From positions 1-64,000 of the forward strand of contig JAUCBJ010000937.1 in assembly GCA_032718475.1 (NCBI GenBank): DNA of 64,000 nucleotides. Reading direction: 5' to 3'. This document shows positions 34,618-45,700 of this stretch, in pieces. The notes beneath the pieces are model-generated. The model did not search any database, was not told where the DNA came from, and worked only from the letters and a program-made list of their open reading frames with translations. The stretch's first letter is position 1. Each line of letters starts with the position of its first letter. This DNA is from Nemertoderma westbladi. Taxonomy: Eukaryota; Xenacoelomorpha; Nemertodermatida; Nemertodermatidae. The translations under genes and the position numbers were made by a program.

Positions 34618-35475
34618 ACCAGATGGATGTTCCATTCTCTGATGTCAACTCGACCACCTTCTGGCATTCTTGTGGGTACCTTTCAAGCACACGTTCTGAG
34701 TCTTCTTATTAGGAACATTAGCCATATTTATCCAGTTTATCAAATGGTGCACATTTGTCCGGGAAGACCAGACTGCAAAGCCAAAGGAATTCTCTCTCAT
34801 ACCTGTATGTCTGACACAGCCCACGTACCACGTCCCAGAAAGCACAACTTGATCATAGATGTGTTATTCACTAATATATAAACTCGCCCCCTGATAAATG
34901 AAAATCACCGCCGTTATTATAGTAGTTATTAGGCCCTACTGTGAAAATCCCTCAATTGTCATGAAAACAACCTGTTGCAACGGAAATTGGAAATCTGTTG
35001 TTGCTAAAGTAAATAAAGATCAACCAAAACACAATTTTGAACTATTATTTATCATCTGATGCTTCTTTATGCTGAAAAACACAAAATATTACAACAATTT
35101 TCAACCGAACTAGAAAGAAAACTCCCTTGCTATGATTATAACTTCTGTATTAATAGGTATAGTAGAATCCACACATATTTTTAATATCCTTAACTTATTT
35201 ACTTCTAATGTAAATATAAAGCAAAATAGGTAAGTGCTACTACTGTACATAATAAGCAAATATGCCCGTTGTTATAGTAACAACAAGGACTTCGCGTGTG
35301 ATCATAGGTAAACTATTAAGAATTTATTTATATTAGGAAATATTAATAACATTTTATTATTATTATTAGTAAACTATTAAGGTACTACTATATGTACTAA
35401 CCAAACGAGATACATGGACGCAGTTGAAGTATGTACAAATCAATCCATCAACTAAAATGGGTTGTATTTTACATT
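34617..35475. other. Spacer, no supported gene
   Basis: A plus-strand ORF extends to 34881 but has no recognisable domain. AT-rich beyond that. Confidence 0.4.
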
Positions 35476-36102
35476 CATGGTAACTGCATCTCACATGGTA
35501 ACTGCATCTCACATGGTAACTGCATCTCACATGGTAACTGCATCTCACATATGGTAACTGCATCTCACATGGTAACTGCATCTCACATGGTAACTGCATC
35601 TCACATGGTAACTGCATCTCACATATGGTAACTGCATCTCACATGGTAACTGCATCTCACATGGTAACTGCATCTCACATGGTAACTGCATCTCACATGG
35701 TAACTGCATCTCACATGGTAACTGCATCTCACATGGTAACTGCATCTCACATATGGTAACTGCATCTCACATGGTAACTGCATCTCACATATGGTAACTG
35801 CATCTCACATGGTAACTGCATCTCACATGGTAACTGCATCTCACATGGTAACTGCATCTCACATATGGTAACTGCATCTCACATGGTAACTGCATCTCAC
35901 ATATGGTAACTGCATCTCACATGGTAACTGCATCTCACATGGTAACTGCATCTCACATAGTAACTGCATCTCACATGGTAACTGCATCTCACATGGTAAC
36001 TGCATCTCACATGGTAACTGCATCTCACATGGTAACTGCATCTCACATGGTAACTGCATCTCACATGGTAACTGCATCTCACATGGTAACTGCATCTCAC
36101 TT
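35476..36102. repeat. 18-bp minisatellite, about 35 units
   Basis: The unit is ATGGTAACTGCATCTCAC; some units carry an extra AT (ATATGGTAAC) and one has ATAGTAAC. Because 18 is divisible by three, all frames stay open for long stretches (MVTASH on plus; EMQLPC and VRCSYH on minus). The AT insertions change frame. No start context or flanking domain suggests translation. Confidence 0.97.
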
Positions 36103-37006
36103 GACGAAACATTCCAGAAGCGAAACATTTCCAATTTATGTGCCTGCCAATCAATTTCTAAGGAGGGGGAACATGTATTAGAGAATGGTTAAAAAAATTA
36201 TGATATTTATCGTAAAAGGACGTTTTATGAAGTATTCTGAGTATTTGCCATGGCAACCGTGTTTTGAAAATTACCACAATCGATTCTCTGATGGCGATTT
36301 AGTCGGGGTAGGTAAGGGTTATATTATAATTCTGTAGGGGCCTTGGAAAATTATGTTTTCCGCCTGACCCTCTGTAATATGTTACACTTAATAATAAAAT
36401 GCGAATTTTTCGATTTTCATATTCAGCCTATTTTTGCCCTTCATCATAGCAATTTTCTTGCTTATGTATAATTTTATGCATGTTGGCCATTTTTAAATCA
36501 TAAAATTTAAGAGAAACTTACTTCTTCCACACGGTTCTTAGAAGGTATTGTAATATATAAATTACAGCTGATATAGTAGAGTTGTTGCCTGGCAACAAAT
36601 TCAAACTATATTTTCAACATATTCCACTGTGTACTGATGTGCAGAATGTACATGTCGTACCGTTACCGGTACCTTACAGCCTACTGCGTTTAAAAAGCTT
36701 TGGGCATACAATTACACTTCGACTTCTTTATTCTATCAAACTTATAATATTTTTTTGAAAATTAAGTTCACAAACTTGCGTTCATAGTAGGTTAATTCGA
36801 TTGACCGGTATGCCGCGTGCCGCGGCCGCCACCAAATGTTACTAGGGTATTCGGTGATTGACTGATATCTGGATATCAGGATATAAATCTTAATACAATT
36901 CATCTTTTAGTACAAGCCAATTTGCTGATTTGTAGTGGCAGCAGGGAAATTTACATAGTGTTTTTTTAATTTGGTGTAATCAAATACCGGTATAGAATAT
37001 CAAATA
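36103..37006. other. Upstream region of the LRRC23-like gene
   Basis: AT-rich non-coding stretch. TACCGGTA palindromes lie at about 36663 and 36987, the latter about 20 bp before the start codon. A GCCGCGGCCGCC-like GC-rich patch occurs at about 36818-36830. Confidence 0.4.
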
Positions 37007-38053
37007 ATGTCGGATGCAGAGAACGATAGCGGTGATGTTGGGGAAGAGGAGGTTGAACAGGAAGCCGAAGAAGCTATAGAGAAGGAACTAGATGAAGAAG
37101 AAGCCCTGGACGAAGAGAGGGCCGAAGAAGAAGCTGAAGAAGAAGAAAAGGAAGAACCTCTCCCTGAGGTGCCGCTCACCCTGGAAACCGCGGGGGAAAG
37201 TTTGTCGCTGTTGGCTAAAACCGGCAACGGTTTGGCGCATGCTTACGTGCGACTCGACGCGCAGGAGAAACAATTAACCGAAATCTCCATCCTCAACTGT
37301 TTCATTCACGTTCGATACCTCGATTTGTCGCTCAACAGCATCAAAGACATCTCCCATGTGAACAACCTCACCCACTTACTGTCACTAAAACTCGAGAGGA
37401 ACCTGTTGAGCAGCGCTCGTCTGGACCCGTTGCCGTACTTACAGAACGCGAGTTTCTCCCACAACAGAATCACAACCACCGAGGGAATCGCCCATCCGCT
37501 ACTCGAAACCATCAACCTCTCCTTTAACAACATATCCGAGGTGTCGTTTCTTGAGCCAGACAAACTATCCCGTTTGCACACCATAGAACTGCGATCTAAC
37601 AAACTCACAACAACCGCGGGTTTCAATATTCCTACATTGAAGAACCTTTTCCTGGCCGCCAATACCATCACTAAGATCGAGGGACTCGATAAATTGGAGA
37701 GTCTCGCTATGCTCCATCTCCGGGACAACCAGATAGAGGAACTTGACGGCTTCCCAGAGTCTCTTAAATCCCTCCAGTACGTTAACCTCAGGGGAAACAA
37801 CATATCGGACAAGAAGGAAGTTGTTAAGCTCGTTGGACTTCCGATGTTGAGAGCGTTGGTTATGGCGGAGTGCGCCGCAGCAGACGACGATGACTATAGG
37901 ATCGAGGTGCTCATCGCGCTCCGTCGTATCGAGCGGCTCGACAAGGATGAATTTACCGAAGAAGAGAGGCAGGAGGCCGAGGAGTTGTACGAACAGAGAC
38001 GAATTGAAACGGCGGCCGCAATGGAAGAAGCTGAAGAACTTGGGGAGGATTAG
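37007..38053 (+). CDS. LRRC23: Leucine-rich repeat protein 23 (radial spoke, cilium)
   Basis: The ORF encodes 348 residues. The first ~55 are acidic (Glu/Asp/Ala), and from about residue 70 the sequence follows LRRC23 closely: TGNGLAHAYVRLDAQEKQL, then SDS22-like leucine-rich repeats (YLDLSLNSIKDIS, YLQNASFSHNRITTTEGI, LHTIELRSNKL, LKNLFLAANTITKIEGL, LHLRDNQIEEL, LQYVNLRGNNIS) and the cap YRIEVLIALRRIERLDKDEF. The Glu-rich tail (EEAEELGED) is also typical. In vertebrates LRRC23 is a component of the third radial spoke of motile cilia and sperm flagella, and the same role is likely here. The gene is in one exon, unlike most animal orthologues that I know. No break is seen. Confidence 0.95.
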   Translation: MSDAENDSGDVGEEEVEQEAEEAIEKELDEEEALDEERAEEEAEEEEKEEPLPEVPLTLETAGESLSLLAKTGNGLAHAYVRLDAQEKQLTEISILNCFIHVRYLDLSLNSIKDISHVNNLTHLLSLKLERNLLSSARLDPLPYLQNASFSHNRITTTEGIAHPLLETINLSFNNISEVSFLEPDKLSRLHTIELRSNKLTTTAGFNIPTLKNLFLAANTITKIEGLDKLESLAMLHLRDNQIEELDGFPESLKSLQYVNLRGNNISDKKEVVKLVGLPMLRALVMAECAAADDDDYRIEVLIALRRIERLDKDEFTEEERQEAEELYEQRRIETAAAMEEAEELGED

Positions 38054-38664
38054 TTTGAGAAAACTTATTGTGAATCATAAATTGGGGATATCACTCTTTG
38101 GTGGCGCTCATATATCATTGAAAATTGGCTTTTTTTACAAGTTTGTCATTGCAAACTACAGAATTAAGACAAATGAACAGGTAACAGGGGTAGGCTTTTC
38201 TATACAGAACTAGACTTTTCTAACAAAAACAATTGGCGATTTTTTATACAGCTGTGCTGTAATATATGTAAAAAGTTGGCGTCTGTAGTGTGATAGAGCT
38301 CACATATATATTAGCTTCACGATGAATTAATAAGGATGTTATTGCTCATTTAAAATAGGTTTTTTTCTCCGATGGTTTAAATTTTACTATATTTATATAT
38401 TGATTCTAATATAGGGTAATAATTTGTCGCTCGGATTTTACACCTATAAATATATAATAGTTTTTACCCCCACCCATAAAACTATTACTATTACAACCCG
38501 TGGGTTTCATATTGTAAATATCCTAATCCTACACTTGTAAAAGTCTGTGTACATATATTATATAATTTATTGTAAATGTTATGTTATATGAATGAATTTT
38601 ATTTAATTTATAATGAAACATCTTCTTGTTCACCTCACAAATGAGCACTATGATTAAATGAACA
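38054..38664. other. LRRC23 3' UTR and spacer
   Basis: AT-rich; no gene. I could not identify a clear AATAAA for LRRC23, so the transcript end is unknown. Confidence 0.4.
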
Positions 38665-38889
38665 ATGGGACCAATAATCGTTAATAATTATAGCAAAGAT
38701 AAACGGGACAGTAGGATGACTAGACTTACAAAAAATAAGATTTTTGCAATATTTCTGATCCCTTACGGGGTCGGCCTGCTTCAGGCAAAAATGACAACTT
38801 TAAACTGTAATGGTGTTACCGGTAATGGTACAGAATACGATCCCATTTCCCTTTTCATATTTCCCGCCACCGCACACTTAGAAAGGTAA
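38665..38889 (+). CDS. Possible first exon of a secreted protein
   Basis: The frame encodes 74 residues. An internal Met (MTRLTKNKIFAIFLIPYGVG) begins a basic then hydrophobic stretch like a signal peptide or anchor. The ORF ends HLER-stop, and the sequence GAAAG^GTAATA at 38881-38890 is a plausible splice donor. I found no matching downstream exon, so this may be chance. Confidence 0.22.
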   Translation: MGPIIVNNYSKDKRDSRMTRLTKNKIFAIFLIPYGVGLLQAKMTTLNCNGVTGNGTEYDPISLFIFPATAHLER

Positions 38890-39647
38890 TATTGGATTTT
38901 TCAATGTTTGTTAAGTGTGAATGTACAGGAGTAGAGTAAGTGACTTAAAATTGCGTAGTATGACTGTGAGAAGATAGTATTACATATAGATAGTAGTTGC
39001 TGTATGTTAATAATGAATGTAAACTCACTGAAAAGTATAATCGTTAATAATTTTTTTATATCTATTATAGAATAGATTGAATAAATATAGATTTTCAATA
39101 CTATGAACAATAACTATTGCAAAAAATGTCATATAAATGTTGTTCTTTAAATTACTTTATAGTTGTAAATTATGTATTGTAAACTTAAAGAAATAATTAT
39201 AATCCTTTTAAGCAATGGGGGCACAGCAGCCCCGGTTAACCCAAACTGTCTGTAGACCTATACTACACATATCGTGAGACAAGGTTGTATTGATGGTTCA
39301 TTCCATGAAAAGGTCAACCTCCCCACTAATTTCGAAAAATGAGATGTAGCTTTGAATTTATACTTATTTAAGGTCAAAATTTATCGTACTTCATGAATTC
39401 AGTGCTAAAAATTGTATCAACACAGGTGGTTTCTCAAAAATAGTCGAATTACAAATAATGCACCTGCTCTGCACAAAATGTGAATAAAAGTGTGCAAAAG
39501 TTTCGTTTCCTGTAGGCACTTCCTATGACCAATAAATTAACATTTCTGAGCATGTACCAAATCAAAAACAAACCCATTCTCGAATTTTTTTGGTTTCATT
39601 TAATTTCACAAGTGTTTCATTCCTTTGTAATGAAATCGAAGTTAATC

Positions 39648-40370
39648 ATGTGATGTCCCATACTTTACCTAAAATAGTGAAATGTTTCGTTTATTCACAG
39701 AGATGTAAGTCATCCTAATCACCCAGTGGAATGCAAAGCACATTTGTGTTGCGTCATCGTATAAAACAATTAGTTTCATCATTACTCCCTCAGAAATATC
39801 ATGGCGGCCAATTGAAAATTGTCCCATACTTTACCATTAAAATGGCGATTATATTAGTGCACTGTATTAATGTAATATGTGAAGTCGGTAGTGTTATAAT
39901 ACTCTAAGGTCATAGTCGGCCGTAAGAATATGAGTCTATATTTGAACTGAGAATCATTCCTTAGTCAAGAAATCTTTGGGTTTATGCATGTGAAGTCCCA
40001 TACTTTACCAAAAAATAGTGAAATTTTTAATTTATTCACAGAGAAGTAGTCAACTCAGCCCAATCACCCAGTGGAATGCAAAGCACGTTTGTGTTGCGTC
40101 ATCTTAAGAAACAATTACCTGTAGTTTCATAATCTACTCCCCCAGAAACATCATGACGGCCAATTGGAAATTGTTCCATACAAAAAAAGAAATTGTCGCC
40201 AATATAATGGCGATTACATAAGTGCACTGTCTGTAGGGCAGAAGTGTTATAATGCTTTAGGGTGATAGTAGGGGGAAGCATAGAAGTATGTATTTGAACT
40301 AAGAATCATTCCTCAGTTAACTAATCTTTGAGTTTATGCATGTAAAGAAAGTCCCGTACTTTACAACAAA
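39648..40370. repeat. Tandem duplication, ~340-bp unit
   Basis: CATGTGATGTCCCATACTTTACC at 39648 recurs as CATGTGAAGTCCCATACTTTACC at about 39986 and, more diverged, at 40338. Between them the order AATCACCCAGTGGAATGCAA, GTGTTGCGTCATC and GGCCAATTG is the same in both units. Divergence is substantial, so the duplication is old. Confidence 0.85.
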
Positions 40371-42733
40371 TTTCAAAAAATTTAGTTTTTTAGCAGATAA
40401 GAAGATAGATCAAAAAGTACAGTAATTGATACATTTACAGAAAAATGGAAAGAATTTCTAAACTTTTCACAGACTACATGTGTACACCAAGATTGGTTAT
40501 ATTTCACCAATGATTGGCGGACTTATTTCGGTTTTTATCAAAATTTTGAAACTATCGGTACCAACAGACAGACTGTCTGATATGTGACCTTTGATTCCTT
40601 AAATCTCAGATTCTTTCCAAACTTTTGACAGACTTCATCCGTACCAGGTTTGGTTTAATTTCATCTATAAATGACAGAGTTATACAGTATTAGCGATCAC
40701 AAATTAGACAGATGACAGACAACTCCTCAACGGCACCCATATGCTAAGACTTCAGGTAAATTTGTGGGTCGCCCCACATTTTGCATCCATATCTTGGTTG
40801 GAAATACTTAAGTTGCACTTTATTATCACTAATTATCCAGAAATTACTGTTAGGTCAAGTGTAAGAGACCATTTTGACCATAAAATTCGTACAGGTCCCG
40901 TACTTTACCTAGCAATGTCCCATACTTTACCACACACACCACACTGTAAAAAATTAGCAATGTAGCAATTCGTCTGATATTTATATTTATATTTAAGCTT
41001 AATAATACAGTTTTATCCTAAACATCAACTCAACACCGTACCTGCGCACAATTCGCTAAATTTTAAATTGAAATTGAAATTAAAATTGAAATCATAAAAT
41101 AAAAAAAACCACTTCGTACGAATCCGTACTTTACCTTAATTGGACAAGCTGGTGTTTTCTCAAAAGTGACTAAGTCCCGCCACAAGCTTCGCAAAATCAA
41201 AGCTGATAATCGAAAGTTCAATCCAAGCACAATTTTGTGCACATATGTGCTGTGGATAACATTGTACAGGCAATCAAAGTTCAAAATTATGTACGAATGT
41301 CTCGTACTTTACTTTGGAATGAGCCTGATACAAATCCCATCTCGGCGATTTAACAAATGTTAATTATGGGAAAGGAACAGGTAGCAGTGGCACATTATTC
41401 TAACCAAAACAATAAACGAAGGACAATATCACAGGTTACAGTTTAATTACTGCGAGTTTTTTCCCCTGAAAAACGTTGGATTTTGATTGCGTAACGAGAC
41501 CTCCCTTTGATTATTATCTTAATAGATAATATCTAAATCATAAAATCAAATTCTATCCAAAAAAAACATAATGATATAGCTAACTAGTAAAGAACAACTA
41601 AGTGCTACAGAGCATCACAAAATTCAAGATAAAATACGCTTCATAAGGTACCCCGCCAAATTCATAAAATTAACACAAAATTAGCTAATAAAGGTTACGA
41701 AAAATACGAAAATATAGCAACACATGTTATACAATGAAATAAGTGCCACAACACAGTCTTTAAATATATTATTTTTTAAAAAGTATGTGACGGACAAACT
41801 TTTGGAAAACGGCCAAAGTATAATTCCAACAATTCGCTGATGACTCGCAGTTCGGATTCGCCCCACATTAAAACTAATGGAGAGTCTCAATTCCAGTTGG
41901 GATATAAAGGAATTCATTCAGGTGAGATTTCATGTCTGCGGAGTGTGAATACTCATTTAAATTGAAATAAATCAACATTAATTTATTGAAACAGCAAGAT
42001 TAATTTACCATTTACTTAATTATTAACCCAGAACAATTATTTAATTCGAATTCTGAGATATTGTGGAACTTATAAGGTAGATCAGGATATGTATAATGTG
42101 TAACTTTATACGGCGGTTTACTTTATACCCGGCGACTATTACAGATACCGTACAGTACGACTACAAATTATTTAAACTTTCCATGTGATGTACCGGAGCA
42201 CCGATAGGCCTACGCTACAGTTCCGGTATTTCGAATCAGTATGCTAATGATATATGAATTAAATTTATCGGTACGAGTAAACAGCACCATCTGTCGCTAA
42301 TAATATGCTACATTAACACTATTGTACTACAATTTCAATTTATTTTTAACACTTAATTTTTAAGAAAAAAAAGCCAGTCTATAATTACATATTTCAAATA
42401 TGTAATAAAATGAATCCATTTAGTAATCTAACGCTTGATAACATTACAGTTATCTTTTCTATTACAAAATCCTCGCTTAGATTTTAATACGCGTAGCACT
42501 ATAATTTGCAATAATTTTACATTACAGGACCTAAAGTAAATATATGGATATGCTATACTACCAACGGTACTGATGAGTATCTATGAATTAATACATTAAA
42601 GTGATTTGTTCGTTAAAACGTTATTACTAAAGGTTGGAAGCTAAGCGCATAAATAATTTAGTTAAAATCAATAGCCTCAACAAGTACCGTTACTTGTATG
42701 AAGAAGCACGCATGTCAACACTAAGTTATATAT
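40371..42733. other. Repeat-rich spacer before the oxidase gene
   Basis: Words of the type CCC(A/G)TACTTTACC recur at about 40898, 40918, 41128 and 41307. A segment at 40560-40800 resembles 55140-55280 and 59030-59075 (TTCTTTCCAAACTTTT, TTAATTTCATC, GGCACCCATAT). The dispersed AACCAAAACAATAAAC repeat is at 41402-41417. No gene is supported. Confidence 0.55.
41368..41440 (+). repeat. Dispersed repeat with AACCAAAACAATAAAC core
   Basis: GGGAAAGGAACAGGTAGCAG, then TGGCACATTA, then the core at 41402-41417 and CACAGGTTACAG. It is the most complete of the copies in this window. Confidence 0.75.
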
Positions 42734-42739
42734 TTTATT
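42734..42739 (-). terminator. Poly(A) signal touching the stop codon
   Basis: On the minus strand the oxidase stop codon TAG (42742-42740) is followed directly by AATAAA. If used, the 3' UTR would be only about 15-30 bases. Confidence 0.6.
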
Positions 42740-45700
42740 CTAAATATTAAACACATTATTTTCGGGTTCTTTTAAGTTTGGAGAAAATTTTCCTTCACAT
42801 GCCAGTTTAATTCGTTCGCAACTGGCTGGACTATCAAGCCGGAATACATCCCTATTCCCTCTGTAAGCGCTTATAGCTTCCTTGATAGCAAAGAATACGC
42901 AAGAACTAAGCATGAGCGGTGGTTCCCCTACCCCGCGAGCGGACAAGAAACCCGACTTTTCAACTAGACCATCCTTAAGCAAATGCACATTAAACACTCT
43001 TGGCATATCCTTCACTGTTGGGATTTTGTAATCAAATAACGACTTTGTTAATTTGGTTCCTGACTTCGAAACCCAGATTTCTTCAGATGTATGTAAACCT
43101 AATCCTTGAATAAATGCTCCTTCTATTTGACCGATATCAATAGCTGGATTCAAACTGTGGCCAACATCCATTACAATATCAGTAGAAATTAATCGAAATT
43201 CTCCTGTATGGCAATCTACCTCGACTTCGCAGCAAGCAGCCCCGGCTGTCAAGTGATCAACTTCTCTTCCGTGATCCAGTGGATTTGGGTAATAACCAGT
43301 AGCTGATAAACAAACCCTAGCCATATAAGCTGCACCAACCCAAGAATCCCAACCGGCATCTAAATTGGCATCTTTGAAAGGCTTCAATCTATCTTTTAGA
43401 ATTATGCAAGCATGCAGAAGGGCCTCCCCAGCTAGATCAGTGCCAAAACTGCCTCCTGTAACTGAACTATTGGGTACTTTATCAGTAGCTGTATCAGTCA
43501 CTCGTATGCGTGCAATATCTACTTGCAATGTGTCGCTTACTAATTGAATCATTTTTGTATGAAGCCCTTGTCCCATTTCTATCCCATGGTGATTAATAGA
43601 AACCGACCCATCTGTATATATACAAACTAAGCAGCTTGATTGGGCAAGAAATATAGCTGGTTGGGGTATAGAAACTCCATAGGATTTTACTAAGATGTAT
43701 ATTCCACGTTTAACATATTTGTTCATTGAATTGAAATCCACAACATCTTTCTGTCGTTCATAATATTTGCTCACTGACAAACACTTGTCCCAACACTGTG
43801 AATAATTATGTTCCTCAAGAACCCTTCCAGTATAGTTTAGAACATCTCCAATCTTGTTAAAATTTAGTGCTTTTATTTCCTCCTGAGGTAGATTGCATGT
43901 TAGCGATATGTCATGCATCCAATTATCAACGAACCAAGTTCCACCAATCATAGATATGCCTCTCATTGCTCCATTCCCAGGCCAATTTGTTTTGCACACA
44001 TGGGTGACGATTTTACTATTGGGAATATTATAACAATTCCCTATATTTATGCCCATCATTCCTAACATCAAATCATTGTTGGATAGCTTGTAACCACAAT
44101 CTGCATAAATGTTTGTCTCTACACATAACAATTTTCCTTTGGAAGTAAATCCCAACTTATATCTGCACAGCATAGGTGTTCTGTTGCCAAGCATTAAAAA
44201 TTCATCAGTTCTTTTTAATGAGCAACTTACTGATCTCCCAAGCTTTAAAGCAGCTAAGGCAGTAGGTGCAATAACAGCGAAGGGTTTACTTTCTTTCCCA
44301 CCAAATCCTCCACCAACTCTCTTTACTTTGACATCAATTTTATGCATTGGTACACCAGTGAATGAGCTTACAAATCGTTGGGTTCCAGAAGGGTCTTGCG
44401 ATGATGCATAAACTGTTAGTTCATTATTTTCACCCGTGGGGACACATATGCATGCGATATTTTCCAAATAAACATGGTTTTGAGAATTAATTTTAAGTTC
44501 ACCCTCAAGGATATGATCAGCGCCATTGAATGCATCTTCAACATTTCCTAAAATAAAAGATTGCGGAGGATGGAAATATGAATTTTCTTTAATAGCATCT
44601 TCAATGTTAGTTATGGCTTTCAGATCCTCATATTCTACCATTACGGCACGGGCAGCACTTTTTGCTACTGCCTCTGAAGTTGCTACAACACAACCAATGA
44701 CCTGACCAACAAACTCTACACGTTTAGATGCAAACACAGTAATACCGGCGTTATCATTTTCTCCAGGGACATCGTTATTGGCAAAATACCTAACAAATCC
44801 AAGCATTTTCTCAGCTGATGATATATTCACTGATATAATATTGGCATGGGCCTTAATACTAGTCACAAAGGCAAGATGTAGGTCACTACAAGGGGATGAT
44901 GAATCGCCAACATAAACAGATTCTCCAGTACAATGCGCAAGTCCTGAATGATGCGCTACAGGCTTTCCAATAACTGCTTTCTCAGTATGCCAATCACCAA
45001 TTGTTTGGTACGAGGTTGGTTCAACAATCACTGAGGAATACGCATTTCCATTGTCGACGAATTCAACAAATTTCCAAAAAAGACCAACAGCCAGGTATTT
45101 TTGATATTCAGTAAGGACATCTCCTATTTCTTCATTCAACTTGTTGCTAATGTGTTGGACTAAACCTTTGTTCCATTTCTTCCCAAATCCCCAATCACCA
45201 GCTCTGTGCGCAATAAATATGCCATCTCTGACTCCACTATAAACGAGGGTTAGCTTTAAAACTTTATCATAATTATCTTTCTTCAAAAGGAAACCGCAAG
45301 ACAAGCGAGCAAATGCTATATTAGTTGGTTTTGGCCAAATACGATGGGAAAATATGGTGGTATCTTCTTCACAACATGGAACAAACACACTCACAACCAA
45401 GTCGAGGTCACTTAGGAGGTTTGCTGTAGAGTTGTAAAATTGGGAGTCAATTGAAATATTTCGTGTTGCTTTAGTTACACATTCCACGACTTTTAAGTCT
45501 GCAGAGCAAGCGACCAATATTGGAACAATATCGGACGATGATGGATTGGGAGCTAAGATGTTTCCGACAACTGTGCCAATTTCCCTTACAGGTTTGACGA
45601 TGGATTTGGTTGCTTGCAATAATGATGCACATAGTAAACGATGTTTTTCTTGGTTACTAGTCTTCTCTAGATGCAATCGCAACTCGGAAATTGTAACAGC

